Notes under the pieces: model-generated
What the model was told of the DNA's origin: nothing
Database searches by the model: none
Seen by the model: only the letters and a program-made list of their open reading frames with translations
Part shown: piece after piece, positions 32,285-43,800 of the stretch
How positions within the stretch are numbered: the first letter of the stretch is position 1
Layout: the number at the start of each line of letters is the position of its first letter
Translations under genes and position numbers: made by a program
NCBI GenBank assembly: GCA_016165875.1
Contig: JABBOT010000007.1
Span: 6,915,245 to 6,979,244, forward strand
Direction: 5' to 3'
DNA: 64,000 nucleotides
Origin: Acanthopleura granulata
Lineage: Eukaryota > Mollusca > Polyplacophora > Chitonida > Chitonidae

Positions 32285-32890
32285 GCAATCACTGGAATTA
32301 ACTCTTCTTAAAACGTGAAAAACGTCTCCATTCCTTTCGGTTGACGCAGCTTCCATGGTGCTTATACGTAACATCACGACACCCAAATATATATAACCTT
32401 ATAAGAACTACTGGAATTAACTTTACTTTCAGAGAGATGGAAAATAGCTAGCCCAGTTGTTTTTGTTTAGGCTGTTACCATCGGGGCTCAATTGTTCACT
32501 TAATTATACCTATATATAAGACTATAGGAACCCCTGGAATTAAATCTGCTTACAGAAAGGTGAAAAAATAAAATCCCAGTTGTTTGCTTAGCGATACCTG
32601 CGTATAAGCCTATAAGAACCACTGGAATTAACTCTGTTTTCAGAATGGTGAGAAAAAAATAAAAGATCCTTTGTTTTGGTTTACGCAGATTCCATACCGG
32701 CTGTGCCAAGAATAAACTAACTATACATACGCATAAGCCCATAGAAATCCCTGGAATTAACTCAGAAAGGTGAAAATTTGCTTTCGGACACGCAAGTACA
32801 ATGCATTGGGGCTTCGTCGTGCTGAGTGATAGCTACATATACGCCGAAAAGAACCATTGGAATTAACGATGCTTTCAGAAAGGTGAAACA
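32285..32890. repeat. tandem array, about 90-130 bp spacing, six units
   Basis: The core CTGGAATTAACTCTGCTTTC followed by AGAAAGGTGAAAA occurs at about 32291, 32411, 32532, 32621, 32751 and 32858. A preceding block is shared (CATAAGCCTATAAGAACCAC or similar), and CCCAGTTGTTTGCTTA in the middle units. Period varies through indels. Confidence 0.8.
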
Positions 32891-33430
32891 GATAAAAGCT
32901 TAACTGACATTGTTTACGGTGATTGAAAAAGTGTGCGTGTAGAAAATGGGCTTATTTAGTCTGACGGTACAGGTGTAATGGCTAGAAGCTTCTAAATGTG
33001 TTGAGGACACCCTATACACGCCCCGGTGACACACTAACGAAGTGAGCACACAGCCCATACCCACGTGCAGATCTGTCTGTATGGGTACATCCAGGCGTGG
33101 GCGGTACTGTTTATTTACACGTATACAAAATTAACAAGGATGGATTCTATATATTGGGGACGAGTCTATAAATAGACTGTTCAGAAATGTCTACGTCACT
33201 GTCGTCCCCACAGCACAGAGCTCGACCGGACCCTCCCATCCGGTGCCAGAGTGTTACCGCCATCCTTTGATCTACTGACAGTTTATTAATTCTACGCCGG
33301 TTTTTGCTAAGTTCCTTTTCGATGTATTTATATTTCAAGCGTTTCCAAAATAGAACTTATATACACATTGGGAATGAGCACATGGGCGTTCTTCAAGGTC
33401 GCAATCTGTGTGTATTTCACCAAACCCTTG
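32891..33430. other. non-coding stretch, nothing recognised
   Basis: A GC-richer part (33000-33260) holds short palindromic phrases such as CATACCCACGTGCAG but no gene. Confidence 0.35.
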
Positions 33431-33578
33431 TGTGCCCACAGACACATATGAGGCCTGCGGATGGTCATAGATTTCCGCCACGCTCTATCCGGTTTTCTCC
33501 CACCATAATGCTTGCCGCTGTCGTGAAAGAGAAATATTCTTGACTACAGCTTAAAACACCAATCAAATAAATAAATAC
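33431..33578 (+). mobile_element. SINE family 1, 5'-truncated copy
   Basis: AGGCCTGCGGATGGTCATAG, TCCCACCATAATGCTTGCCG, GAGAAATATTCTTGACTACA and TTAAAACACCAATCAAATAA with an AAAT tail. The head and front of the body are missing. Confidence 0.85.
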
Positions 33579-34971
33579 GTATAGGGTTTGTTCAGAATAG
33601 ACATATATTTTGTTTTCAACAGGGCTATCAGTTAGATATCTATGTGCACATCTGTGGATATTGGCCTTGGCTTATTACTTCCTTCCGCAAGTTTTTATTT
33701 ACGAATTTCTTGGACGACAACACAAATACTAAAAATTTTTACAGTATGTGTATTCGTCAGTTCTTCTATTCTAAACTGTACCAAATAAAAATACAACTTA
33801 AAGTTACGCTGTGTAGTTATGGGGGTGGCACATCCAGTATTTAATTCTAAATCCTTTTCTCTGTATATCATCACTTCTAAGTTGGACTGTTTATGTAATA
33901 TATCAGAATTTCAAGAAATTCTGCGGCTGGTAAACACATGTTTACTCAAAACAGTGCCCATATCGTGTCAAAGAGAAGCAAGTTTACCCGTGCGAACAAA
34001 TATATCTCGATGAGCGCATCCTCTAAAAATGTAAACTTGCCATTATCCCGGGAGCGGAAGAGAAGAAAGAAACGGGTGGGAGTAAAGATAAAAGATCTCC
34101 GTGCAGTGGGCATTCTTGTATACGTAGATGCTCTTTGTCAATGGATCTGCAAGGAGACAGGCAAATCTTATGAATTAACATTTCGCACCCTGCTATATAT
34201 GACTGAAGTATTAATTACATAGTCGACAATAAATATATAGTTCGAATTAAAACCACTTTATAAATACGCCTTGCTTATGAAATGATATGCAATGCTATAT
34301 AGATGTGCACAAGGTCGACAAAGGTCATAAAAGAACATAAAGTATGCACTGGGCTTGTAAAAGAGAGAGGGACAGGAAAGACAAATGGGTTAGAAATGAA
34401 TGTTTATGGATTACAGTATTACTTCGGCAATGTTGCAGCAATATCGGGGCGAAAACGGGCCATGCCGCTGCAAATCAACTTCAACTGTGACACATAGTTT
34501 GCACATTCATTTCTGTCATTTATGTAACAGAATATCGTTAAGTAATAGAAACGTAATATCAGCGTAATTGCCCTTGCCCGTATATCTGTCTATCTGTCAA
34601 AGGTATAAAATGAGGGATGGTTGGCACATATACAGCAACTCAAAGTGACAGGAGAGCAGTTTCTCCGCCCAACAAGGGTTAATCATAACTCGGCCTAAGT
34701 CGAGTGATTGTATCAAGTAATTAAAATCAAGCGGGAAAACTTAATTGGAATGTCGGGAATATTACAAAAAATGAAAATGTTTCTTTTTATTCTTGTGCAT
34801 GCGGTGGAGTTAAAAAACTTGTCTTGCACAAGAGCTCACACGAGACTTTATACAAGTAGTACACGGAAAGATACGGCTTTCACACGCTGCGGAATGGTAA
34901 TCGCTGGCTTGAAATCAATTCTTACTGATTTTTCTGGGGATTTAATGCTTCAATCACAAATGGCGGTGGTT
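33579..34971. other. non-coding stretch, nothing recognised
   Basis: Several plus-strand frames of 60-94 codons (for example 33938-34222, basic in the middle) lack splice, domain or codon-bias support. Confidence 0.35.
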
Positions 34972-35098
34972 TTCCCCTGATCTTTTTCCCGGGTTTTCTC
35001 CACCTCTTTATGTTAATCGCCATTTTGTACTTGACATATCCTTGAGAACCATGTTAAACCCAAGTCGATTCCAAATAAATTTATAAATAAATAAATAC
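34972..35098 (+). mobile_element. SINE family 1, degraded 3' part
   Basis: TCCCGGGTTTTCTCCACCTC, TATGTTAATCGCCATTTTGT, ATATCCTTGAGAACCATGTT and an (AAAT)n tail keep the order of the family's 3' half. Confidence 0.65.
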
Positions 35099-35197
35099 TT
35101 TCACAGCGAGCAGAATTTACAAGCTAAAAATTAATAATATATTTTCCAAAAATGATGTAGCACGTGGTGAATGGACTATTGAAGAAAGTTCTTCATA

Positions 35198-35216
35198 TGA
35201 ATGAATGAATGAATGG
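35198..35216. repeat. (ATGA)n microsatellite
   Basis: Four to five ATGA repeats. Confidence 0.85.
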
Positions 35217-35934
35217 AATTCAAGGCCACGCATTTCAACCATATTGTGACGAGAACATACTATGACTTTCGGCATGACAAAGGAAACATCTAAATGGAAA
35301 GAATTCTTATAAAACCAGCTAAAAACGGTTGAAATTCGCAAAAAAACTTCTAACACTTTTAACATGTAGGGGTATGGTATAAACACTATATTTTATGACA
35401 TATCGTCAAGCGACCTTTAACTATTCAACGGCAGTTTGAAAGCTGTTGATAAAGAATCAACTGTGTGGAATTTTCTTAAAATACCCTTCTGTACATGCTT
35501 GATGTCGCATGCCAAACACCACACCGTACACATTCGGGAGTAATGCCCCCGTCCTACTCCGATGTTCCCAGCTGATCAGAAAACGAAGGAAAAGATAATG
35601 TATAAATATACAGCCGAAGGCCACCACTCGTGAATTCTTTATACTTTGATTTTGAGCCTTATTAAACTGATAAGCCAAACTTTCTTCTGGTTACTCTTAA
35701 TATTAAATTTTTTCAGTGTAGACAATTTTCATGTTTTTTGCCTCATGAGCTGATATGTTTTTGTGTCAGCTTTAATGAACATTTAGTGTCATATACCATG
35801 AAGTATGGTTTTACATTTCAGTTCGCTGTCAGTTATCACGGTAAGAGCATGCCCCATGTGTTGGCATGGTTATGTTACATCTCTCAAGTTTTCGCTTGAA
35901 AGCGCATGTATAAGCTATTAATAAAGCCAGAACA

Positions 35935-36050
35935 TGGAGTTAAACCGGCCATACACAACTACTTTCTCTGGGTGACTCTGCGGGGGATGCTGCTAATGGC
36001 AGAACCCAGGGTATGCCCCGGGAGAAACCTCTCTGCCTTCTGAACTGATC
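35935..36050 (-). mobile_element. possible SINE family 1 fragment, strongly diverged
   Basis: GGAGTTAAACCGGCCATACA, TGCTGCTAATGGCAGAACCC and GGTATGCCCCGGGAGAAACC echo the tail-proximal, middle and CCCGGG parts of the family in order. Confidence 0.35.
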
Positions 36051-37077
36051 GGTTTATGGCAACTAACCGAAACCAGTCCCAAACAGCTGAGTATTTTAAC
36101 AGCTGTTTTGCCAATACGTCTCACCGCATATACATACTTTTGCACTTCAGTCACAGCTGCGCACGCACCGCCACAAATCACATCCGGATGTTTTATTCCA
36201 ATTAGCACGACTTATCGCCAATTAATGGGCTAGCTGTTGTCGGTATTTTCGACAACCGGGAGCCGTGCGACCAATGGCAGAAGGGAATTTTGCTTTCAAC
36301 TTTGTCCCACCCACGAGTTTGAAATACTTTAAATATTTCCCCGAGAACTCGGCTTCTTCAAATGAGTCGCCACTGTCAGCTGTATGATGTCAACTCTCCG
36401 AGATTTCATACGTGGATACATAAACCGGAAGTCGCGATTCAGTAAGCCGTGAGTAATGCGTTTATTTATACCAACTCAGTTTGCAACGCTATAGATTTTG
36501 TCGGAGTTTTTAACTGATGTTAGTGAATCGGATCTCTAAAAAAAGACATTCATGTCGCCCACCCTTCTCTTTCTGCTCCACTGCGATATGCTTCGATCCA
36601 TGCCTTCACAAAATTGAAATGACGCAGTGTCACGTTAATCTCGTGTAATACAACGACACGTGTCCGTACCAGTAGTTATTTACGCTACCTTCCGGCTAAA
36701 TGGTAGAAAGACATGACTAAATAATACACTTACGCACCGGCGTATATCATTGTTGACTTATAAGGTGATGCTTACACTACCACTACCCACACACTTCATT
36801 TGCCACCACACTCACCGATTCGATATTAGCTGTGCCAACCATGCAAGCATGTAATTTTCTCCCAATACATCTGCGAGAATTTAAAAATAGACGAACGACA
36901 TAAATTTATTATATTCATGTGCTTTTAATTAATAATTAATAAGTTTGAATATAAATGTTTTAAATAGGCTTTTAAACATGTTGAGTAATGTATTCCCGGT
37001 AAATCAAAATACGTCTGTCAATCACACATCTGTCAGTCCTATCCGCTACCAAAGTAGCTATTTATCTTAATTATAAA
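36051..37077. other. non-coding stretch, nothing recognised
   Basis: Somewhat GC-richer at 36150-36440 but no exon or start region can be defended. Confidence 0.35.
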
Positions 37078-37285
37078 AATTTTATTTACTTGATTACTCT
37101 TTTTTAATTGTTCAGGAAGTTTTCACTTCTATTAGGTCTGTGGGAGAAGGAAACCGGAAAAAAACATCGACCTTCGTCATATGGCTGAAAAACCTCCTGA
37201 TCTAAAGTCGCAGCCGAAACAGTCAGCTAGCTAGATTCGAACTCCCAACCTCATTGACCAATCGTCAGACAATCGCAGCTAGTTG
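37078..37285 (-). mobile_element. SINE family 2 copy, minus orientation
   Basis: Tail-like TTTATTTACTTGATTACTCT, then GGGAGAAGGAAACCGGAAAA, AACATCGACCTTCGTCATAT, CAGCTAGCTAGATTCGAACT and CCCAACCTCATTGACCAATC. Reverse-complemented, GGGAGTTCGAATCTAGC is B-box-like. It shares CTCATTGACCAAT-type sequence with the copy at 25.8 kb. Confidence 0.65.
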
Positions 37286-38069
37286 AAGTATGAAAATGAA
37301 TCAAAACTGACATATTCCATGTGTACAATTAGAAGAATGGTTTTAATCAACCCAAACATTACATAATGAGTCACTTAAAACTGTTAGTGATCCGTTCCTT
37401 TCAAGACGTCGATATCATCCGTCGCATCGCAAAACAAAAATGACTTCCTAGACACACCTGCTAAATATAAAAATGTTCAATTCCTCAGCTGATCTTCTCA
37501 AACACGTTACATTGTGGATCACTAATGACTTGATAAAAGTGAAAATTGCGAAAAACTTCGAAGTTCAATGACGGCATTTCAATCAGTAGGTATTAAACAA
37601 CCTTCTTTTCGCGCATGTATACATATTGCAGTTTTGTTAATTTCATTGATCTTGTCTTGTGCTGAGAAACTTGTGAATGAAAGTTATGAAATCCCACACT
37701 ATGCACTGTGATGTGACATATATCTAATGTTGTGCAGCGTTATTTAATATGAAGTAATGTAGCTCTAATCCAGTTTAAAGCAATAACATTCTGCAAGTTA
37801 ATATCTGAAGGTATCATTTGACTAGACTTCTCTGTAATGTGTTCAGAAATTCATGCAGTTCATTATTTGTTTTAGTTGGACATCCGATCAGTTATTATGA
37901 AAGCTCGTCTATATTTCCTTCGATCTGATATCAGTGTAAGCTAGTAATTATTGACTTCAATAAAACAGAGCAACTGTACATTAGCTGCGGACGTAGGCGT
38001 TGCATGTACATGAGACACAGATAAAAGGCTATGCCCCGCTATATTGCTTATAAATGAAATTATGCGAGA
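37286..38069. other. non-coding stretch, nothing recognised
   Basis: AT-rich with no repeat or frame of note. Confidence 0.4.
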
Positions 38070-38675
38070 GGTACGTTGGCTGTCAACAAACACGTGGAAA
38101 TGTATAATGGCTGTAAAGATTTGAGAATTCGTACATCGGCTGTAGATAATTACATGAATATGTACATATATATAAAGATGAGAAGCCGTTCAAAGGCAAG
38201 AAAATGTACATTGGTTGTAGATAAAAGCGTGAAAATATTCGTGGAGTCTAAAGACAATTAAGGTATACCGTGGCTATAAACAAAGGCATCAAACTGTACA
38301 TTGGTGGTAGATATGTATATTTGCTGTAGATGAAGACATGGAGCTATACATTAGCTGCAGATAAAGATATGAAGCTGTACATTGGCTGCAAGACACGAAA
38401 CTGTGGGCCTATACTGGTTGTGGATGTAGATGAAAACATGAAGCTGCACAGTGGGTTAAGATAAAGGCCCGACACTGTACATTGGCTGTTGACAAAGACA
38501 CGAGAATGGACAATGGTTGTAGATATAAATGCAAAAAACTGAACGTTGCTTAATGATAAAGACGTTAAAATGTACACTGGCTGTGAAGAAATGAAAATGT
38601 GTATTGGTTGTAGATGACACTTGAAGCTGTACACTGGCTGAGGATAAAGTGCACATGAAATGTAAAATGGAAAAA
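38070..38675. repeat. tandem array, about 31-bp monomer, near 19 units
   Basis: The monomer is close to GCTGTAGATAAAGACATGAA then ACTGTACATTG, with units of about 27-37 bp. Clear examples: GCTGCAGATAAAGATATGAA, GCTGTTGACAAAGACACGAG, GGTTAAGATAAAGGCCCGAC. The minus-strand open frames across it come from the array. Confidence 0.85.
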
Positions 38676-39150
38676 AAGTATCAAGAAGTAGTAAGCAAAA
38701 GAAAAAATCTCCCAAAACCAAAACAATAATAACAATTATATCGGCAAACTAACCATGACATATTTTGGGGTAAAGCACATAAGACAGGAATATTTCGAAT
38801 ATTTGCCACTAATTTCGTAATTACACATGCCGGGGAATACATATTAAAAATGAATGTATAAAAAGGAGTGCAATGAGTGACAAGTGACAGCCAGCTATAA
38901 ATATGGCAGTAAAATGATTTATTATTTTTGCGACGTAAATTTAAAAGTCTTCGGGGTACCTTTTTTTCTTTCATCTTATGCTAAGTGAGGCTTGAAGAGC
39001 TTATGTGCAACAGAGAGATAGGAATCGTACCGTCACCAAAGTGGCACGTGACCCATGAGATATAAATGTATTTCATTCTTTTTCAACCACAAACTGGACC
39101 ATTGGGATAACTTTTCCCTTCAGGCGCAAGTTTGATAAAGTGATTTCCAG
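38676..39150. other. non-coding stretch, nothing recognised
   Basis: A-rich start, no gene or family repeat seen. Confidence 0.4.
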
Positions 39151-39442
39151 TCCACCTTTAAGCACCTCCTCGGGCTGTGTTGTCTGTCCTGCTAATTTAT
39201 GTGACAATCCAAAAAGAGCTGCATTGTTGCACATTTGTCAACTTCTGATGCGGAAATGCGAAGTACATGTGTGGATATCTATTTCGGATGGGGATAGATC
39301 ACTTACAAACACCACTGGTCAGTATTTCAACAGCTTTTTTCATAATAGATGTGCGAATGTTAGATATGAGAAACATTCAGGACGGCTCTGGCTTGAAGGT
39401 TACAATCGTGAGTTGGTTAATCTGTTTTTGATAGCAATCTAG
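39151..39442 (+). CDS. weak candidate terminal exon, unknown protein
   Basis: After a TTTCCAG acceptor at 39144-39150 the frame is open to TAG 39440-39442. Peptide parts: PPLSTSSGCVVCPANLCDNP, KRAALLHICQLLMRKCEVHV, WISISDGDRSLTNTTGQYFN, SFFHNRCANVRYEKHSGRLW, LEGYNREL. It has six cysteines and one N-x-T site (NTT) and varied composition. I do not recognise a domain, and no neighbouring exon was found on this strand. Confidence 0.2.
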
Positions 39443-39608
39443 CCACGTATGCTCTTAAGCCAAGTCGAAGATTGTTCATAGTTTATTTGCTTTTTTTTTC
39501 TTCAGAGTTTGTGTTTCCTGTATCCAGTAACCATCATTTTGCTCGACACTCAATTAAGTACCTTTTTTACCTACATAACGGAAAAATGACAGAATACAAA
39601 TTTCCCAC

Positions 39609-39744
39609 ACAGGCACTCGCAGGCTTTCCTCCGGGGACTGCGCAGTCTCCATGTACCATAACACTCGCTGAAGGCGTGTAAGTGAAATATTCTTGAGTAA
39701 GAGGAAAAACAGCAATAAATAAATAAATAAATAAATAAATAAAT
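39609..39744 (+). mobile_element. SINE family 1, 5'-truncated copy
   Basis: CAGGCACTCGCAGGCTTTCC, TGTACCATAACACTCGCTGA, GTGTAAGTGAAATATTCTTG and a long (AAAT)n tail to 39744. Confidence 0.75.
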
Positions 39745-40729
39745 GCTCCCACAGGCTTCTGTTTTTACCTTCGTAGAAGTTTCATTAAGACTTTATTGTC
39801 TTAAGCTGGTTTAGAATAGTGTACGTGGAATATGACTGGTTCAGTTTTCTTGAGAAATTAGAAATGTCCTTAATTGCTTCAGAAAAGCACATGTTAATGC
39901 TCATGATGTTAATTTGTATTTTTGATCCACGCATATAGACTCTTATGTCGAACTTGCCCTAAAAATGAAACATGTGTTTTCAACATATATCGCTAAGATC
40001 ATTTCAGTTAAGGTACCACACCAATTAAATTTGACAATAGCAAATACTAACTGTTATTCTGTCGGATCATCGGGTTTTCACGCAGCACTAAGCTCTGGTG
40101 ACGACAAGCGTGCTGTGGAGTTTGTTCTCGCTCGTCACGGGGTGACCCCAAAGGTATAGTGGGAACAGCTGAGAGGGTCTGACAAAGACCCCGGGCCCTG
40201 GTATGCCAGAAATGTTGTCCGTCTACCTTTGGGAATCCTACTTTTTTTCAAGCAATGTAACACGAGCTAGCCCTCGGTGAAATAGAATTAGACCGAAATT
40301 AATGCTATACATGGATATATAGCTGTAGTTGCTGTGTATACAGGCCCGCTATGTACGTCTCCACACAGCGTTACAAAAATTGCTAGCTCTGTATGTAAAA
40401 ATCTGCCCGCTTCAGGCATGTGATAAAATAATGCCTCATTTGTTGGGCGCGCGACTTTACGCGAGAAGGTATTCACCGTTTACAAGTAACCTGCTAATTT
40501 CTATTACAATCCAACTCCGCGTTTTTCAAGCAATGAAAATGTGACGCGAGAAGTGAAAAAATAATATGCACATATGGCGACTTTGCACTAACCAAAGCAA
40601 AAAACCACAAGATAAACAGACCTGTGCATCTTTATTAAAATCACCTTTCAGTCCATTTGTCGTGCACGTTTAAGAGACTACGGAATACGTGACCTAGCCG
40701 ACTTCCTGTATTTATCGAAATGTATTTGA
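39745..40729. other. non-coding stretch, nothing recognised
   Basis: A GC-richer part at 40080-40210 has no credible frame. Confidence 0.4.
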
Positions 40730-40955
40730 TTGTTTTTTAACATCGTATCCATGAAAGAATTTTTCATTTATACGACAGCGACTGGGCGTTTATGGGTGAA
40801 GGTAACGGGAGTGACAGGAATAAACCACCGCCCTTCACCAGGCATCTGATAAACCTGCTGACTTGAAGCCATATTCGAACCAGCGAGATGCAGATTCGAA
40901 CCTTGGACCAGTCGGTCATTTGAGGCAAGTGCATCGCTTAGCCAGCGAGGCATCT
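40730..40955 (-). mobile_element. SINE family 2 copy, near full length
   Basis: The tail side CATCGTATCCATGAAAGAAT and TTTTCATTTATACGACAGCG resembles the family 1 tail end. The head, reverse-complemented, reads CCTCGCTGGCTAAGCGATGC (A-box-like) and CCAAGGTTCGAATCTGCATC (B-box GGTTCGAATC). The body includes TAAACCACCGCCCTTCACCA. This is the best family 2 copy here. Confidence 0.75.
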
Positions 40956-41369
40956 TAAAAATAGGATAAAAATGGTATACACGTTAAATAATGCAACTGT
41001 CATTTGTTATACACCACACCGACTTCTTCGAAATATAAATACATGCTCAAAACGTGCATTCTGGCCTCTTTATAGTGTAACATACACGCACAGCGCCTCA
41101 CGACTTGCTTCAGCATGTATAAAAGCTTACTGCATTCTCAAAGAATCCTCAAAATTCCTTCTTACTTCAAAAGAGAAAAAGTGGATAAATACTTAACGTG
41201 CATGTTCACCTAATTTACTCAATAAAGTATTTATCTCAGCATCAGATTTTGATGAAAGTCCATTACTGTTTTGATAATAGGAATGCTTTGTATCGACCTT
41301 GGTCAGATACCTGACAACTTCCTATTTCCCACACTCACTGAAAAAAAAAAATACAACAGCAAAAAAAAC
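40956..41369. other. non-coding stretch, nothing recognised
   Basis: AT-rich; A runs near 41340-41370 only. Confidence 0.4.
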
Positions 41370-41465
41370 CCAATCCCCAGCCAAATCAGTGAGAGTTGGA
41401 TTTGAGCAAGCGTCCTCAATGGTTCACGTGGGGCCAGCCCTCTGAATCGACCCGGCACACCATGA
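41370..41465 (-). mobile_element. SINE family 2 head fragment, degraded
   Basis: GAGTTGGATTTGAGCAAGCG, TCCTCAATGGTTCACGTGG and TCTGAATCGACCCGG parallel the head of the copy at 25.8 kb. Confidence 0.4.
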
Positions 41466-42924
41466 ATGAGCCAGGGATTAGGAAGTGAGCCCCAAATTAA
41501 CAGTCGTGTGAAAGAATGTACTACCTGGAATTGTAATACTACAGGGTGGGTGTCACGATTTCGTTCTTACTAATAACAAGATCCTGGTTCGAACTCCAAG
41601 TATATAAAGCTCGTTAGTTATTTGATTCGATCCGGGAATGTCTGTTTTAGTGTCGTAAACAGAAGTGGCGCATTGTATATACTACCAAAAATGAAACTGT
41701 TTAGAAGGGTTTACATTGGGATTAAGGGTATACGTTTATGGATGATGGGGTTGACAGAAGGCCATGGAAATGCAAACAACGTTAGACAGGGCAGATAATT
41801 CTGGCTATGGTTTCTATAATATTACCATATTCGGTTCTTTGATATGATTTGATACAATAACGTCCTGTTCATTCGTGGTATTTTACATGAGAAGTTGCTT
41901 CTACGACAGGAAATATTGCCATAACAGGATGGAATTGACTGTGCGTGTGTGGAAAGGCGGGCGGTGGCGAGGGGGGGGGGAGGTTCTTAAAAATAAACAG
42001 GATGGAATTTTCGGGCCATATGATACGGTGTCTTTTATGGGAATATTCTTTAAACAGGAAAGAATTACCTCACGATCTGATACTTTGAATATATAAAAGG
42101 CCAACTTTGTAACATTGTGGCATAATCTGAAAGTATACCTTGCAGCAACTCAGACGTATTGCTTTCGATGCCAACTGTAAGGTAGGCGAGTCAGTTTTAT
42201 TGTTTCATTCTGATTGATAATTATTGGAGTACAACTGGGCTAAACGTTGGGCTGATGCGAATACTGTATGTTACAGATTATATGTAGAAAACTCAGAAGT
42301 GGTTCGTACAGAATCAACCCTGAGCTTAGAGAGAAAATTAAAAAATCGGTTAACCATTAAACTATTACTTTATTTGTGACAAATACAAAATCGAAGTTAG
42401 AACAATAGTTGTAAGCTCTTGAAACTGTAACTTTTCTGTGACTCTGATTTACAATTGTACAATATGTTCCGAATGCTTTCATTCCGTGATATATTGGGAC
42501 GTTGCCTCACAAGGCCTTGACTAACAGTCCCACGGCCCATTACGCATAACTACACGGGGGCAGTTCTGTCCTGTATAACATACACAATACTCATTCCCCT
42601 AAATACTATAAATAAAACTCTCCCACCTCTGCTATGAACTTCTTAACTTCCTTTACCGGAGCACAACAGAAAAATGTTACTTCTCATAAATTTCCTTCAT
42701 TTGCAATATTTCCAGAATGATTATTTCCCCTTTCCCTTCGATTATCGCATAATACAAAGCCGAAATATAGGCTCTGTCGAAATACATCATTGAAATATGT
42801 TGAAAATCAGCTGAAATCTGTCTTATCCTGATCGTGCGTCACAGCCTTATGTAGCCGAAGGTAAAAGAGTGATGTTTATTTTACGTATCATAATCCTAAC
42901 GTTATACATTCACTATAAAAAAAT
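41466..42924. other. non-coding stretch, nothing recognised
   Basis: A G run lies near 41971-41979. No supported exon or repeat. Confidence 0.4.
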
Positions 42925-43049
42925 CCTATAGTTTCCGGCGTGTTTTCTGTTTACGTCACTCACAGTTTTAGTTTAGCTGTTCATACAAATGCTTATGTAG
43001 TAGCGACTTATACCTACACCCAATCCCTAACACCATGGTTGAAGAAGAA
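42925..43049 (+). repeat. dispersed repeat A, copy 4, left part
   Basis: TTTAGCTGTTCATACAAATG, CTTATGTAGTAGCGACTTAT, ACCTACACCCAATCCCTAAC and ACCATGGTTGAAGAAGAA match repeat A up to the MITE. Confidence 0.75.
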
Positions 43050-43408
43050 TAGGGGAGTTTCGAGTTCAAACTCTTTTGTCGCTGAAGGTATAAACAGCCC
43101 TGACTGTGTCATGAGATTTGTCAAATATATTAGACAACGTTTGTTGACTTAAATTTACTGATCACCCATCTCACCGTGTTCAGGATGTACAAATGACGTT
43201 TCCTTTCTTCAGTAGCTTCTTAAGTTCACAAACCTTCAGTTCCTCAACTTTCACCAGTATAAATAACTTTTTGTGACACTTTTTTACACACTCGTGTTAT
43301 AGCAGATGTAGTCAGAAATAGTGGTCTAAAATTTTTGTCCAGTCACGTGGTACAGTAACACTTTTGTTAACTTTAGCGATAAAATAGTTAGAACTCCAAA
43401 CTCCCCTA
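43050..43408. mobile_element. MITE with 39-bp terminal inverted repeats, copy 1
   Basis: Between TA dinucleotides (43050-43051 and 43407-43408) lies a 355-bp element. Its left end is GGGGAGTTTCGAGTTCAAAC TCTTTTGTCGCTGAAGGTA. The inverted right end is GGGGAGTTTGGAGTTCTAAC TATTTTATCGCTAAAGTTA, about six mismatches in 39. There is no transposase frame, so it is non-autonomous. It interrupts repeat A; other A copies carry the uninterrupted site. TA duplication fits the Tc1/mariner superfamily, which is inference because the termini are not family-diagnostic. Confidence 0.88.
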
Positions 43409-43550
43409 TTAGGTATATAGAAAAATGCAGAGGTGGCAGTTACAATTTATACACGTTGCTGAATTAGAGTTATTTCACATACTGTGTTTTCATGACATTT
43501 AATAAACGATGACATGGAAACAATGCAAAGTGACAAAAAAGAGAGAAGCA
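43409..43550 (+). repeat. dispersed repeat A, copy 4, right part
   Basis: TTAGGTATATAGAAAAATGC, AGAGGTGGCAGTTACAATTT, TGTGTTTTCATGACATTTAA and GATGACATGGAAACAATGCA complete the copy. Confidence 0.75.
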
Positions 43551-43669
43551 AAACAACTGGGCTTGAAATCTCTGTTTGGCTTAAACTCTTCACTTTCGTA
43601 AACGTATTTATCGATTTGAGTATGCGTCGTGCTTAGAAGTGCTCCACTATTGTTTGATCTTTGCGATCA

Positions 43670-43800
43670 GATTGATGTGTGGGGGAAGCTTAACACACAC
43701 GGTGTAAATTTCCACGCTTCACCCCGTGTCTGCAAAACCTTCTGAGGTAAGAGTCGAGCCATATTGAGCTGGATTCGAAACTTGGATTATACCTTTTTAT
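43670..43800 (-). mobile_element. SINE family 2 fragment, degraded
   Basis: TGTGTGGGGGAAGCTTAACA, TTCACCCCGTGTCTGCAAAA and GAGCTGGATTCGAAACTTGG (reverse B-box-like GTTTCGAATCC) keep the family's order. Confidence 0.45.

Noticed and set aside
33938..34222. Plus-strand frame of 94 codons with a basic stretch
   Set aside because: No splice sites, domain or conserved composition; a frame this long is expected by chance in this window.
38070..38675. CRISPR-like repeat array
   Set aside because: The units abut without unique spacers and vary in length, and the window is plainly animal. It is an ordinary tandem repeat.
25831..40955. Possible tRNA genes, from A- and B-box-like sequences
   Set aside because: The box pairs at 25981-26057 and 40880-40955 are heads of SINE family 2 copies. 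They are followed by the SINE body, and I could not fold a complete cloverleaf with an acceptor stem.
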